64,000 nt of DNA from Virgifigura deserti (GCA_003576685.1 QOZR01000006.1:62001-126000), one strand, 5' to 3'. Shown: positions 1 to 9,175, counted from the first letter of the stretch. Made by a program: numbers and translations. Notes: generated by a model not told the origin, from the letters alone.

Positions 1-1980
1 CTCGCCGTGACCACGGACATCACCGACATGAAGCAGCGCGAAGATGCGCTCGAGGCCAACTCGCTGCTGCTGCAGGCGACGCTGGACAGCATCAGCCAGG
101 GCCTGAGCGTCGTCGATGCGGAGCGGCGGCTGATCGCCTGGAACCAGCGCTTCCTCGACCTCTTCGATCTGCCGGCGGACTGGATCCGCAAAGGCATGCC
201 GTGGTCCGCCGTCGCGGCGCTGCTCGCGGAGCGCGGCGAGAGCGACCCGAACGACCCCGATTGGCGGGCGAGCGGACCGGCGCAGGCCGACGCGCCGGTG
301 CGGTTCGAGAAATATCGCGGCGCCTCGGTGATCGAGACCCGGCGCAGCCCGATCCCCGGCGGCGGCTTCGCCACGACCTACAGCGATATCACCGACACGA
401 AGATCCGCGAGGCCCGTCTGGCCGAGCTCGCCCAGCGCAACGCGTCGCTGGCCGCCGCCGTCTCGGCGACCTCGAACGGCGTGATCGTCACCGATCCGAA
501 CCTGCCGGGCAACCCGGTGATCTTCGTGAACCCCGCCTTCACCCGGATCACCGGCTATCGGGCGGAGGAAGCCATCGGCCGCTGCTGCCGGTTCCTGCAG
601 GGCCGCGACACCGACCCCGACACGGTCGCGCGCATGCGCCGGGCGATCGCGGCGCGCCGCCCGGTCCATCTCACCGTCCGCAACTATCGAAAGGACGGCC
701 GGACGTTCTGGAACGAGCTCAGCGTCAATCCGGTGTTCGACGACCGCGGCCAGCTGATCCATTTCATCGGTATCCAGACGGACGTCACTGATCGTGTGCG
801 GGCGGAGGAAGCCTTGCGCCGGAGCGAGCGCGACCTGCGCGAGCAGGTCGATATCACCGCGGCGACGCTCGACGCCCTGCCGGCGCAGGTCGCGCTGCTG
901 AACGAGGCCGGAACGGTGCTGAAAGTGAACCGGCAGTGGAGTGACTTCGCCGGGCTGCCGCGGGACAGCCGGCTGGCGATCGCGCCGGGCGAGGATTATG
1001 TGGCGGTGCTCGACGACGCCTGCCGTGACGACGGGGAGGACGCGGCCGCTCTGGGTGAAGGCCTGCGCGGCGTGCTGGCCGGCGAGCGCGGACAGTTCGC
1101 CTGCGAATATCAGGCCGGCGGGACGCCCGAACCGCGCTGGTTCAAGTTCGTCGCGACGCCCGTCTCGAAGGAGGAGGGCCGCGGCGCGGTGGTGATGCAT
1201 TTCGACATCACCGACCGGATCCTGGCCGAGGAGGCGCTGCGGGCGGCGAAAGAGCAGGCGGAGTTCGCCAACCGGTCGAAGTCTGACTTCCTCGCCAATG
1301 TCAGCCACGAGCTGCGCACGCCGCTGAACGCCATCATCGGCTTCTCGGAGATCATGAAGGGCGAGATGTTCGGGCCGCTGGGCAAGACGCAGTATCGCGA
1401 CTATGCGGAGGACATCCACGAAAGCGGCGTGCATCTCCTGTCGATCATCAACGATATCCTCGACCTCTCGAAGATCGAGGCGGGCAAGTTCGACCTGCAT
1501 GAGAGCCATGTCAAGCTACCGGACCTCATCCGCAGCTGCCAGCGCCTGGTGAAGGATCGGGCGGCGGCCGGCAAGCTCAGCCTGCAGACGCGCGTGGCGA
1601 AGAACCTGCCCATGCTCTATGCCGATGAGCGGGCGGTGAAGCAGATCGTGATCAATCTGCTGTCCAACGCGCTGAAATTCACGCCCGCCGGCGGCAAGAT
1701 CGCCGTGGACGCCCGGCTCGACGAGCGAGGCGACTTCCTGCTGACCGTCTCCGACACGGGGATCGGCATCGCCGCGAGCGACATCGAGAAGGCGATGGCG
1801 TCGTTCAGCCAGCTGGAAAGCTCGCTGAACCGCAAATATGCCGGCACCGGGCTGGGCCTGCCGCTGGTCCGGCTACTGGCCGAGCTGCATGGCGGCAGAA
1901 TCGACATCGAAAGCACGGTCAATGTCGGCACCACCGTCACGGTGCGCTTCCCGCAGCACCGCAACGTGATGGCGGCCTGA
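1..1980 (+). CDS. PAS-LOV-PAS sensor histidine kinase, 5' truncated
   Basis: The reading frame is already open at base 1, so the N-terminus lies outside the window; numbering here counts from the GTG at base 7. A PAS domain covers about 18-130. A second PAS at about 146-262 has LOV hallmarks: GRCCRFLQG with the flavin-adduct cysteine position at Cys194, then NYRKDG, FWNELSVNP and FIGIQTDVT. A third PAS covers about 280-405. The kinase core follows: SHELRTPLN with phospho-acceptor His434, N box NLLSNALKF, G1 DTGIGI and G2 GTGLGLPLV. No receiver domain and no membrane segment are visible in this part, so it looks soluble and would pass phosphate to a separate regulator. Canonical LOV has Asn before the reactive Cys; here it is Cys. 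Kinase call firm, light sensing inferred. Confidence 0.9.
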   Translation, partial: LAVTTDITDMKQREDALEANSLLLQATLDSISQGLSVVDAERRLIAWNQRFLDLFDLPADWIRKGMPWSAVAALLAERGESDPNDPDWRASGPAQADAPVRFEKYRGASVIETRRSPIPGGGFATTYSDITDTKIREARLAELAQRNASLAAAVSATSNGVIVTDPNLPGNPVIFVNPAFTRITGYRAEEAIGRCCRFLQGRDTDPDTVARMRRAIAARRPVHLTVRNYRKDGRTFWNELSVNPVFDDRGQLIHFIGIQTDVTDRVRAEEALRRSERDLREQVDITAATLDALPAQVALLNEAGTVLKVNRQWSDFAGLPRDSRLAIAPGEDYVAVLDDACRDDGEDAAALGEGLRGVLAGERGQFACEYQAGGTPEPRWFKFVATPVSKEEGRGAVVMHFDITDRILAEEALRAAKEQAEFANRSKSDFLANVSHELRTPLNAIIGFSEIMKGEMFGPLGKTQYRDYAEDIHESGVHLLSIINDILDLSKIEAGKFDLHESHVKLPDLIRSCQRLVKDRAAAGKLSLQTRVAKNLPMLYADERAVKQIVINLLSNALKFTPAGGKIAVDARLDERGDFLLTVSDTGIGIAASDIEKAMASFSQLESSLNRKYAGTGLGLPLVRLLAELHGGRIDIESTVNVGTTVTVRFPQHRNVMAA

Positions 1981-2105
1981 GCGATCGCGCCGCAGGCGCA
2001 CACGCAAATCCCTTGACCTGGACGGTCCGATTGCCGTTCTGAATCCGCGTCAGGCGGCGACACCGGAAGTCGCCGCCCCAGTTTCAGCGGAGACATGGAC
2101 CAAGC

Positions 2106-2915
2106 ATGACGGAATTGCCACAGCCTGCGACCGCAGCGCCATCGGAGCGCCTGCGACAGGTGATCGAGTCGTCCTCGGCGCAGACTCTCATCATGACGGC
2201 CATCATTTTGAACGGGATCACGCTCGGGCTGGAGACATCGTCTTCGGTCATGGCCCGGGCCGGCGATCTGCTGGTTCTGCTGGACCGGATATTCCTGGCC
2301 ATCTTCGTGACCGAGATCGCTCTGAAGATAGTGGCCTATCGCTGGCGCTTCTTCACCGATGGATGGAACCTCTTCGATTTCACCATCATCGCGACCAGTT
2401 TGGCGCCGGCCGGTGAAGGTCTGTCGATCCTGCGGGCGCTCCGGGTCCTGCGGGTGCTGCGGCTCGTCTCCGCCGTGCCGCAGATGCGCCGCGTCGTGCA
2501 AGCCTTGCTGGGGGCGATTCCGGGTATGACCTCGGTCATCGCGCTGCTGGCGCTGGTCTATTACGTCTTCGGGGTGATGGCGACCAAGCTGTTCGGTGCT
2601 GCCTTTCCCGACTGGTTCGGCTCGATCGGCGAGTCGGTCTATTCGCTGTTCCAGATCATGACGCTGGAGAGTTGGTCGATGGGAATCGTCCGGCCGGTGA
2701 TGGAAATCTATCCCTACGCCTGGATATTCTTCGTTCCGTTCATCCTGCTGACCAGCTTCGCCGTGCTGAACCTGTTCATCGCCCTCATCGTCAACTCGAT
2801 GCAGGAACAGCACGAAGCCGACGCCACCGAAAACCGGGACACGGAGCTGGCGGCGCTGCGCGCCGAGATCCGAGAGCTCAAAGAGTTGATGCTGCGCGCG
2901 CAGGACCGCCGGTAG
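2106..2915 (+). CDS. Bacterial voltage-gated sodium channel (BacNav family)
   Basis: A 269-residue six-helix ion channel subunit that would form a homotetramer in the inner membrane. The S4 voltage sensor carries arginines every third residue (R110, R113, R116, R119 in ILRALRVLRVLRLV). The pore loop reads TLESWSMG at 186-193, matching the LESW sodium-selectivity signature of the NaChBac/NavAb family. A charged C-terminal helix (ELAALRAEIRELKELM) fits the coiled coil that assembles these tetramers. An ATG 11 bases upstream is followed at once by a stop, so the start is 2106, behind a purine-rich GCGGAGA stretch. It stands alone between the histidine kinase and the convergent HIT gene. Physiological role unknown; family assignment is strong. 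Confidence 0.93.
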   Translation: MTELPQPATAAPSERLRQVIESSSAQTLIMTAIILNGITLGLETSSSVMARAGDLLVLLDRIFLAIFVTEIALKIVAYRWRFFTDGWNLFDFTIIATSLAPAGEGLSILRALRVLRVLRLVSAVPQMRRVVQALLGAIPGMTSVIALLALVYYVFGVMATKLFGAAFPDWFGSIGESVYSLFQIMTLESWSMGIVRPVMEIYPYAWIFFVPFILLTSFAVLNLFIALIVNSMQEQHEADATENRDTELAALRAEIRELKELMLRAQDRR

Positions 2916-2942
2916 GCTGAGGCCTGCGCGTCCGGTCGGCGC

Positions 2943-3308
2943 TCAACCGGCCGGGCTGATCAGCCGGCCGAGATCCTGGCCGCCGAAAATGTGGATATGG
3001 AGGTGCGGAACCTCCTGACGCGAGTCCGGGCCGTGGTTGGCGAGGATGCGATAGCCGCTCTCGGCCAGCCCGAGCTCGCGCGCCACCTTGCCGACCGCCC
3101 GGATCAGCCCGGCGATCTCCGCGTCCGAGGCACGCTGCGAGAAATCCTCCATCGAGACATAGGCGCCTTTCGGAATCACCAGGACATGCGTCCTGGCCTG
3201 CGGCTTGACGTCGTGGAAGGCGAGGGCGTGATCGTCCTCATACACTTTCTTGCAGGGGATCTCGCCGCGCAGGATGCGCGCGAAGATGTTGTTGTCGTCA
3301 TAGGCCAT
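2943..3308 (-). CDS. HIT family (histidine triad) nucleotide-binding protein
   Basis: A 121-residue HinT-like protein with the histidine triad HLHIHIF near the C-terminus (His102, His104, His106). These small homodimers hydrolyse purine nucleoside phosphoramidates or related AMP conjugates. The N-terminus (NNIFARILRGEIPCKKVYED) is typical of the family. It is the last gene of the leftward histidine operon, 32 bases after hisE, a position often seen in alphaproteobacteria. It has no proven role in histidine synthesis, so its presence here is probably co-transcription by location. Confidence 0.93.
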   Translation of the reverse strand: MAYDDNNIFARILRGEIPCKKVYEDDHALAFHDVKPQARTHVLVIPKGAYVSMEDFSQRASDAEIAGLIRAVGKVARELGLAESGYRILANHGPDSRQEVPHLHIHIFGGQDLGRLISPAG

Positions 3309-3340
3309 GCCGCCTCCGTTATGCAGTCAATCAGGTGCGG

Positions 3341-3688
3341 TCAGTCGTTCTTGCGGCTGTTCTTCTCGGCGATCCCCGAGATGCCTTCGCGGCGCTCGAG
3401 CGCAGCCCACACCTCGGCAGGCGTCAGGTCGCGGTCCGCCCACAGCACGAGAAGATGGTAGAGCAGATCGGCGCTTTCCGCAGCCAGTTCCTTCTTCTTG
3501 CCGCTGACGCCCTCGATCACCGTCTCGACCGCCTCCTCGCCGAGCTTCTGGGCGATCTTGGCGGTGCCCTTGGCGAACAGCTTGGCAGTGTGCGATTGCG
3601 TGGGGTCGCCGCCGCGGCGGCTCTGAATCACTTGATAGAGGCGGTCGAGGATCGTGGCGTCCAGCCCGTCATGCACTTCGTTTCCCAT
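3341..3688 (-). CDS. hisE: Phosphoribosyl-ATP pyrophosphohydrolase
   Basis: A 115-residue HisE that hydrolyses phosphoribosyl-ATP to phosphoribosyl-AMP, the second step of histidine biosynthesis. It shows the all-alpha MazG-like fold signature KLGEEAVETVIE with its metal-binding glutamates, and SADLLYHLLVLWADRDL. The domain is free-standing, not fused to HisI as in enterobacteria; no hisI is visible nearby. The gap of 151 bases to the upstream hisF carries a strong 15-bp hairpin repeat, so expression of hisE and the HIT gene may be partly uncoupled from the genes above. Confidence 0.95.
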   Translation of the reverse strand: MGNEVHDGLDATILDRLYQVIQSRRGGDPTQSHTAKLFAKGTAKIAQKLGEEAVETVIEGVSGKKKELAAESADLLYHLLVLWADRDLTPAEVWAALERREGISGIAEKNSRKND

Positions 3689-3777
3689 AATATCCTGCTG
3701 TATTTTCTGGTTTTTCCATGCCTAGCAAGCATGGTTAAAGATCTCTTTAATCGACGTTAAGGTCCGCGGCCCTCATG

Positions 3778-3822
3778 CTTCGATGGGCTCAGCACAAGGA
3801 CCTCGTCCTGAGCCCATCGAAG
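3778..3822. repeat. Palindromic dispersed repeat between hisF and hisE
   Basis: Perfect 15-bp arms, CTTCGATGGGCTCAG at 3778-3792 and its reverse complement at 3808-3822, with a smaller AGGA/TCCT stem inside the loop. The preceding CCCTCATG extends the similarity to the repeat near 47131-47157 read on the other strand. It could act as an RNA stem-loop within the his operon. No T-tract follows, so it is not a classical terminator. Confidence 0.75.
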
Positions 3823-3839
3823 ACAAGGCAGGCACCGCC

Positions 3840-4598
3840 TTAGCGCACCGGCAGCCCGGCGCGGGCGAGTTGCGCCTTCGCCTCGGCGATCGAGTGGATC
3901 CCGAAATGGAAGATCGAGGCGGCAAGGACGGCGGCGGCGTGACCGTCGCGAACCCCCTCGACCAGATGGTCGAGATGACCCACCCCGCCGCTGGCGATCA
4001 CCGGGACAGGCACGGCGTCGGCGACGGCGCGGGTCAGCGGAATGTTGTAGCCCTGGCGCGTACCGTCGCGATCCATCGAGGTCAGCAGGATCTCGCCGGC
4101 GCCGAGTTCGACCAGGCGCCGGGCCCAGGCGACGGCGTCGAGGCCGGTGCGTTCACGCCCGCCATGGGTGAATACCTCATAGCGGTCGGCGCCCACGGAT
4201 TTTGCGTCGACCGCCACGGTGACGCACTGGCTGCCGAACTTCTCGGCGGCGCGGCGGACGAGATCGGGGTCCTGCACCGCAGCGGTGTTGATCGAGACCT
4301 TGTCGGCGCCGGCCAGCAGCAGTTTGCGGATGTCCTCCGTCTTGCGGACGCCGCCCCCGACGGTGAGCGGCATGAAGCAGCGCTCGGCCGTGCGGGCGAC
4401 GACGTCGTAGATCGTGTCGCGGTTCTCGGAGCTGGCGGTGATGTCGAGGAAGCAGAGCTCGTCGGCGCCGGCGGCGTCATAGACCTGTGCCTGCTCGACC
4501 GGATCTCCGGCGTCGACCAGGTCGACGAAGTTCACGCCCTTGACGACGCGGCCGGCATGGACGTCGAGACAGGGAATGACGCGGACCTTCAGCATCAC
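3840..4598 (-). CDS. hisF: Imidazole glycerol phosphate synthase, cyclase subunit
   Basis: A 252-residue TIM barrel that, with HisH, converts PRFAR and ammonia to imidazole glycerol phosphate and AICAR. The start [20 protein letters not shown] contains the catalytic Asp of strand 1, and VAVDAK supplies the second catalytic Asp. Phosphate-binding glycine segments (TVGGGVR, IASGGVG) are present. Its ATG overlaps the TGA of hisA by four bases (ATGA), indicating translational coupling. Confidence 0.97.
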   Translation of the reverse strand: MMLKVRVIPCLDVHAGRVVKGVNFVDLVDAGDPVEQAQVYDAAGADELCFLDITASSENRDTIYDVVARTAERCFMPLTVGGGVRKTEDIRKLLLAGADKVSINTAAVQDPDLVRRAAEKFGSQCVTVAVDAKSVGADRYEVFTHGGRERTGLDAVAWARRLVELGAGEILLTSMDRDGTRQGYNIPLTRAVADAVPVPVIASGGVGHLDHLVEGVRDGHAAAVLAASIFHFGIHSIAEAKAQLARAGLPVR

Positions 4599-5341
4599 GC
4601 GGCCCCATTGGTGTTGTCGTCGTGCAGCAGGGCAAGCGCCGCGCCGATGTCGAGCCGGCCGTCATAGAGGGCGCGGCCGACGATGACGCCGGCGATACCA
4701 CTTGCGGCAACGGCCTTCAGGGCGTGCAGATCGTCGAGCGAGCCGACGCCGCCGCTGGCGATCACCGGGGTGGCCAAGGCCGCCGCCAGCGCCGCGGTCG
4801 CCGCCGCGTTCACGCCTGACAGCACCCCGTCGCGCTCGATATCGGTGTAGATGATGGCGGCCACGCCGGCATCTTCGAAGCGCAGGGCCAGCTCCTCGGC
4901 CGAGATCTCGCTCGTCTCCGCCCAGCCTTCGACGGCGACCCGGCCGCCGCGCGCGTCGATGCCGACCGCGATGCGTCCGGGATGTGCCCGGCAGGCCTCG
5001 CGCACCAGCGCCGGATCCTTCAGCGCCGCCGTGCCGAGGATCACCCGCGCGATGCCGCGCTCGAGCCAGCGATCGATGGTGGCGCGGTCGCGGATGCCAC
5101 CACCGAGTTGGCAGGGCCGGTCGACGGCGGCGAGAATGGCGTCGACCGCCGCGGCATTCATCGGCCGTCCGGCGAAGGCGCCGTCGAGATCGACCAGATG
5201 CAGCCAGTCGACACCTTGCGCCGCGAAGCTTCGGGCCTGCGCCGCCGGGTTTTCATTGAACACCGTCGCGGCCGCCATGTCGCCCTGGCGCAGCCGCACG
5301 CAGGCGCCGTCCTTCAGGTCGATCGCGGGAAACAGGATCAT
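4595..5341 (-). CDS. hisA: ProFAR isomerase
   Basis: A 248-residue TIM barrel catalysing the Amadori rearrangement of ProFAR to PRFAR. The N-terminus [20 protein letters not shown] is diagnostic and fixes the start at 5341, although the frame stays open further upstream. The ATG overlaps the stop of the preceding GNAT gene by four bases and the stop overlaps hisF in the same way, so the three genes are tightly coupled. VGIDARGG and IASGGVG match the second half-barrel active-site segments. Confidence 0.97.
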   Translation of the reverse strand: MILFPAIDLKDGACVRLRQGDMAAATVFNENPAAQARSFAAQGVDWLHLVDLDGAFAGRPMNAAAVDAILAAVDRPCQLGGGIRDRATIDRWLERGIARVILGTAALKDPALVREACRAHPGRIAVGIDARGGRVAVEGWAETSEISAEELALRFEDAGVAAIIYTDIERDGVLSGVNAAATAALAAALATPVIASGGVGSLDDLHALKAVAASGIAGVIVGRALYDGRLDIGAALALLHDDNTNGAA

Positions 5342-5880
5342 GCGTCGCCTTCCTCGGCCGTGCCGTCGAGATCCTTCCAGAAGTACAGGCCGGCCACCAT
5401 CTTGCCGTCGACCCGCGCGTAATGCCGATGGGTGCCGTAATGCTGATAGCCCAGCGATCGGTAGACGCTGATCGCCCGCTCCTGCGTCTCGCGCACGTCG
5501 AGGTTCAGCACGGCGAAGCCGGCGCGCCGGGCGGCCTTCTCGACTGTCTGCGTGATCGCAGGCGCCAGCCCGTGGCCGCGTGCCCAGGGAGCCACGAAAT
5601 TCATCGTCATCTGCGCGGCATGGGCCTGAGCCTCGTTGTTGCGCGGCGGCCGGACGAGCTGCGCCGAGCCGGCGATGACGCCGTCGAGCCGGCCGACGAA
5701 CAGCGTCCGTTCCGGCACCAGCAGCACGCCGCGCCAATAGGCCTCCATGATCGGGCGCGGCGGCGGCTTCAGCCAGCCGAAGCCGCCGCCGGCGCGGATG
5801 CCGGCGTCGGCCGCATCGCACAGATCGTGCAGATCGCTGTTGCGGAACTGGATCAGTTCCTCGACGGAGGTTTCGGCCAT
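5338..5880 (-). CDS. GNAT family N-acetyltransferase inside the his operon
   Basis: A 180-residue single-domain acetyltransferase. The acetyl-CoA pyrophosphate loop lies in [15 protein letters not shown] and the C-terminal GNAT motif in [20 protein letters not shown]. The start at 5880 gives [12 protein letters not shown]; an in-frame ATG at 5907 would overlap hisH and is less likely. It is 14 bases after hisH and overlaps hisA by ATGA, so it sits inside the histidine operon without being a known histidine enzyme. The substrate is unknown; tight packing suggests co-expression with HisH/HisA rather than a proven metabolic link. Confidence 0.88.
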   Translation of the reverse strand: MAETSVEELIQFRNSDLHDLCDAADAGIRAGGGFGWLKPPPRPIMEAYWRGVLLVPERTLFVGRLDGVIAGSAQLVRPPRNNEAQAHAAQMTMNFVAPWARGHGLAPAITQTVEKAARRAGFAVLNLDVRETQERAISVYRSLGYQHYGTHRHYARVDGKMVAGLYFWKDLDGTAEEGDA

Positions 5881-5894
5881 GCGTCGGTCGCTGT

Positions 5895-6548
5895 CTAAGG
5901 GCGCCATTGCAGGAAATTCGCCAGGAGCCGCAGGCCGGTTGCCTGACTCTTCTCCGGATGAAACTGCGTGCCGACGAGATTGTCGCGCCCGACGACCGCG
6001 GCCAGTGGCGTGCCATAGTCGACCGTCGCCAGTCGATCGGCTGGGTCCGCCGGGACGAACTGATAGCTGTGGACGAAATAGGCATGATCGCCGGAGGCGA
6101 TACCGGTGAGAACCGGGTGATCTTCCCGGCCGACCGTCAGCTCGTTCCAGCCCATATGGGGGATTTTCAGAGCCTGGCCGTCTGAGCCCGTCCGGTCGAT
6201 CGGCACCACCGCACCGTCGATCCAGCCGAGCCCGGCATGATCGCCATGCTCGCGCCCCGTGGTCGCCATGAGCTGCATGCCGACGCAGATGCCGAGGAAC
6301 GGGCGGCCGGCGTCGAGCACTGCCGAGCGCAGCGCGTCCACCAGCCCGGGAACTTCGTCGAGACCACGCCGGCAGTCGGCGAAGGCGCCGACGCCGGGAA
6401 GGACGATCCGATCGGCTCGCGCCACGTCGGCGGCATCGGCGCTGACGGCGATCCGCTCGCCGCAACCGGCTTCCGCGGCCGCCCGCTCCAGCGCCTTGGC
6501 GGCTGATCGCAGGTTGCCCGAGCCATAGTCGATGACGATCGTGGTCAC
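5895..6548 (-). CDS. hisH: Imidazole glycerol phosphate synthase, glutaminase subunit
   Basis: A 217-residue class I glutamine amidotransferase that feeds ammonia to HisF. The nucleophile lies in GICVGMQLM at about residue 88, and the His-Glu pair in TQFHPEKSQ. The start is a GTG at 6548 ([15 protein letters not shown]), four bases after the hisB stop; longer readings of the frame run into hisB and lack family similarity. A complete catalytic triad suggests an active enzyme. Confidence 0.96.
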   Translation of the reverse strand: MTTIVIDYGSGNLRSAAKALERAAAEAGCGERIAVSADAADVARADRIVLPGVGAFADCRRGLDEVPGLVDALRSAVLDAGRPFLGICVGMQLMATTGREHGDHAGLGWIDGAVVPIDRTGSDGQALKIPHMGWNELTVGREDHPVLTGIASGDHAYFVHSYQFVPADPADRLATVDYGTPLAAVVGRDNLVGTQFHPEKSQATGLRLLANFLQWRP

Positions 6549-6552
6549 GGGG

Positions 6553-7146
6553 TCAGCCGCCGAGAACGCCCTTGGTCGAGGGCACCGCATCGGACTTGCG
6601 CGGATCGATCTCGACGGCGGTGCGCAGCGCGCGCGCCAGGCCCTTGAAGCAGGACTCGACGATGTGGTGGTTGTTCTCGCCATAGAGATTCTCGACATGG
6701 AGCGTCAGGCCGGCCTGCTGGGCGAAGGCCTGGAACCACTCCTTGAAAAGCTCGGTGTCCATCTCGCCCAGCTTCGGCCGCGAGAGCGTCACCTTCCAGA
6801 TCAAATAGGGGCGGTTCGAGGCGTCGAGCGCAACGCGGGTCAGCGTCTCGTCCATCGGGATCAGGGCGTCGCCATAGCGGGTGATGCCCTTGCGGTCGCC
6901 GAGCGCCTTCGAGACTGCCTGGCCGATCACGATGCCGGTGTCCTCCGTCGTGTGATGCATGTCGATATGGAGGTCGCCCTCGGCCGCGACGGTGAGGTCG
7001 ATTAGGCTGTGGCGCGAAAGCTGCTCGAGCATATGGTCGAGGAAGCCGATCCCGGTTGAAATCTCGGACATGCCGCTGCCGTCGAGATTGACCGCGACCC
7101 GGATGCGGGTCTCTTTCGTATTGCGCTCCACGCTGGCCGAACGCAT
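6553..7146 (-). CDS. hisB: Imidazoleglycerol-phosphate dehydratase
   Basis: A 197-residue monofunctional dehydratase, without the HisN phosphatase domain found in enterobacterial HisB. Both manganese-binding histidine motifs of the duplicated fold are visible: FLDHML with [10 protein letters not shown], and [12 protein letters not shown]. It is the first gene of the leftward operon hisB-hisH-GNAT-hisA-hisF-hisE-HIT. In many alphaproteobacteria hisB stands back to back with hslV; here a 2.4-kb sigma-factor module separates them. Confidence 0.97.
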   Translation of the reverse strand: MRSASVERNTKETRIRVAVNLDGSGMSEISTGIGFLDHMLEQLSRHSLIDLTVAAEGDLHIDMHHTTEDTGIVIGQAVSKALGDRKGITRYGDALIPMDETLTRVALDASNRPYLIWKVTLSRPKLGEMDTELFKEWFQAFAQQAGLTLHVENLYGENNHHIVESCFKGLARALRTAVEIDPRKSDAVPSTKGVLGG

Positions 7147-7339
7147 GGCGAACCTCCTTCGATGCGCCCAAGGATGGCGTCATGGGCGGGGCCAAGGCCG
7201 AGCCCAAAGGGAAGAGTTGGCCGCTTGTACCAGCATAGGCCGGAAACCGCCAGCCCGGCGGCGGCGTGGGTCAGTTACCGCTTCTCCAGCGGCATGACGA
7301 TTTCCGGGTTCGCAGATTGCTTGCTGTCGCTCGTGGCTG

Positions 7340-7786
7340 TCATTCAGGCTTCAGGTCGACCGCCGCCTTGAAGCTGCCGTCCATGTAGAAGGGCACGGAT
7401 TCATGCTCATGCACGATCTTCCATGCGCCCTCGATCTTGCGGAAACAGAGTGTCTGGCGAAACCAGATGTCGGCCTTCGCGCCGTCGGTCTTCGTTCCGC
7501 TCAGCCGGTTGAGGCTGTGGCAGAAGGCCGCGTCGCCGCCGGTCGTGATGCTGAGGTCGTGGACCTCGTAGCCGAGCGGGCCTTGCCAGGTGGCGAACCA
7601 CGCGTTCAGGCCTTTCGCATCCGCTTCCGTGGATATCAGCGGCGGCGCGAGCGAGAACTGAACGAACCCTGCCGCATGGTGAGAGACAATACCGTCAGCG
7701 TTCTTCGTGCGGAGTGCGGCTACGCAATCGTCGATCGCCGCGCGGATCTGGGCCTCATCGGCCGCTCTGCTGTTTTCCGTCGTCAT
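7340..7786 (-). CDS. SnoaL/NTF2-like protein, probable ECF42 regulon member
   Basis: A 148-residue protein of the SnoaL-like (nuclear transport factor 2 fold) family: helical start DEAQIRAAIDDCVAALRTKN followed by a curved-sheet half with HSLNRLSGT, IWFRQTLCFRK and GAWKIVHEHESVPFYMDG. Such proteins are small ligand-binding or enzyme-like domains; the substrate cannot be predicted. The start at 7786 follows a good AAGAGGAGAG ribosome site, better than a start 14 codons upstream. A candidate sigma promoter at 7830-7863 matches the one before the DGPF-sigma operon, tying this gene to that module. Confidence 0.85.
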   Translation of the reverse strand: MTTENSRAADEAQIRAAIDDCVAALRTKNADGIVSHHAAGFVQFSLAPPLISTEADAKGLNAWFATWQGPLGYEVHDLSITTGGDAAFCHSLNRLSGTKTDGAKADIWFRQTLCFRKIEGAWKIVHEHESVPFYMDGSFKAAVDLKPE

Positions 7787-7829
7787 CTTTCTCTCCTCTT
7801 CCAATGGGGCTGCGGAAATTGAAGGCACG

Positions 7830-7863
7830 CCCTAAGGACGAATGGAGGGACGACGGTCCGACA
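7830..7863 (-). promoter_or_regulatory. Candidate ECF sigma promoter before the SnoaL gene
   Basis: On the minus strand TGTCGG (complement of 7858-7863) is followed after exactly 17 bases by CGTCCTTAGGG (complement of 7830-7840). The same two blocks with the same spacing occur at 9573-9606. The layout fits ECF-type promoters, which pair a TGTC-like -35 element with a CGTC-like -10 element. Transcription would begin about 45 bases before the SnoaL start. Inferred from the shared pattern. Confidence 0.68.
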
Positions 7864-7885
7864 GCGAGGCGAATTCTTTGGACGG

Positions 7886-9175
7886 TTAGCTGGAAGCCTG
7901 GAGGTCGTCGCCCAGTGTGCCGCCCTTGATTGCGCTGTCTTTGATGAGGCGGTCGAGATGCAGGCGGATGTGGGCGGCTTCCGCCGCGGTGTTGGCCAGC
8001 GCGATGGCCCGGTCGAAGGCGATTCGGGCCTCCGCGGCGCGGCCGAGCTGCAGGAGGAACGCGCCTTTCGCCCCGAAGAAATGAAAATAACCGGAAAGCC
8101 GCGGGGCCAGCGGCTCGATCATGGCCAGCGCCGCGGCCGGGCCGCGGACCTTGGCGACGGCGACCGCCCGGTTGAGGGTGACGACGGGGGACGGCTGCAG
8201 GGTCTCGAGCGCGGCGTAGAGCAGATCGATCTGCGCCCAATCGGTGTCTTCGGGCTGGGCGGCCCGGGCATGCAGCGCCGCGATGGCCGCCTGCACCTGG
8301 TAGGGACCGCGACGTTTGTGGCGCATCGCCTTGTCGATGAGCGCGAGCCCCTCGGCGATCATCTTGCGGTCCCAGAGGCTGCGATCCTGGTCTTCCAGGA
8401 GCACGATGCAGCCATCCGCATCGAGCCGGGCAGGGGCGCGTGCATGCTGCAGGAGCAGCAGCGCGGTCAGGCCCATGATCTCGGGCTCGCCCTGGAAGAG
8501 CCGCAGCAGCAGCCGGGCGAGCCGGATCGCCTCGTCGCAGAGCGGCGCACGCATCGGGACCGCGCCACCGATCGCCGAATAGCCCTCATTGAAGATGAGA
8601 TAGACCATGGCGGCGACGGCGGCGAGCCGTTCGGCCCGCTCCACCGCGTCGGGCGCCTCGAACGGGACATCGGCGCCCGCGATCCGGCTCTTGGCCCGGG
8701 TGATGCGCTGCTCCATCGCGCTTTCGCTGACGAGGAAAGCACGGGCGATCTGCTTGACCGACAGTCCGGAGACGATGCGTAGCGCGAGCGCGATCTGCTG
8801 GGTCGCCGGCAGCTCGGGATGGCAGCAGATGAACAGCAGGCGCAGGACGTCGTCGCGATAATCCGCCCCGTCGAGCCGCTCGACGAGCGCGGCCTCGGCA
8901 TCGTCCAGATCCGAAACCAGCTCGTCGGCCGGCAGCGCTTCCTGTTTGCCCCGACGCCGCACCGCGTCGATCGCGGCATTTCGCCCGACGAAGATGAGCC
9001 AGGCCGTGGGATCGCGCGGCGGGCCGTTCTTCGGCCAAGTCTTCAGCGCCCGCAGGCACGCATCCTGGAACGCCTCCTCGGCGGTATCGAGGTCGCGGAA
9101 ATAGCGCAGGAGCGCGCCCAGCGCCTGGGGCCGCGCCGAGGTCAGCGCCGCATTGATCCAGGCGAGGTCGGTCAC
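7886..9175 (-). CDS. ECF42-type RNA polymerase sigma factor with long C-terminal domain
   Basis: A 429-residue sigma factor, about twice the usual ECF length. Region 2 lies at about 10-80 (DTAEEAFQDACLRALKTWP, NAAIDAVRRRGKQ) and region 4 at about 110-170 (LPATQQIALALRIVSGLSVK, FLVSESAMEQRI). The remaining 250 residues are helical and TPR-like (VYLIFNEGYSA, LLYAALETLQPSPVVTLNRA), as in the ECF42 group, where the C-terminal domain takes part in activity control instead of an anti-sigma factor. None is encoded nearby. The GTG start overlaps the stop of the DGPF gene by four bases, and pairing with a DGPF protein is characteristic of ECF42. Confidence 0.92.
   Translation of the reverse strand: MTDLAWINAALTSARPQALGALLRYFRDLDTAEEAFQDACLRALKTWPKNGPPRDPTAWLIFVGRNAAIDAVRRRGKQEALPADELVSDLDDAEAALVERLDGADYRDDVLRLLFICCHPELPATQQIALALRIVSGLSVKQIARAFLVSESAMEQRITRAKSRIAGADVPFEAPDAVERAERLAAVAAMVYLIFNEGYSAIGGAVPMRAPLCDEAIRLARLLLRLFQGEPEIMGLTALLLLQHARAPARLDADGCIVLLEDQDRSLWDRKMIAEGLALIDKAMRHKRRGPYQVQAAIAALHARAAQPEDTDWAQIDLLYAALETLQPSPVVTLNRAVAVAKVRGPAAALAMIEPLAPRLSGYFHFFGAKGAFLLQLGRAAEARIAFDRAIALANTAAEAAHIRLHLDRLIKDSAIKGGTLGDDLQASS

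Noticed and set aside
2..1100. Overlapping frames within the histidine kinase region as separate genes
   Set aside because: They are arginine-rich translations of the same DNA in a shifted frame without start signals or family similarity.
3735..3760. Three TTAA half-sites resembling CtrA boxes upstream of hisE
   Set aside because: Gaps between half-sites are 8 and 6 bases, not the 7 of the CtrA consensus, and the location is inside an operon.
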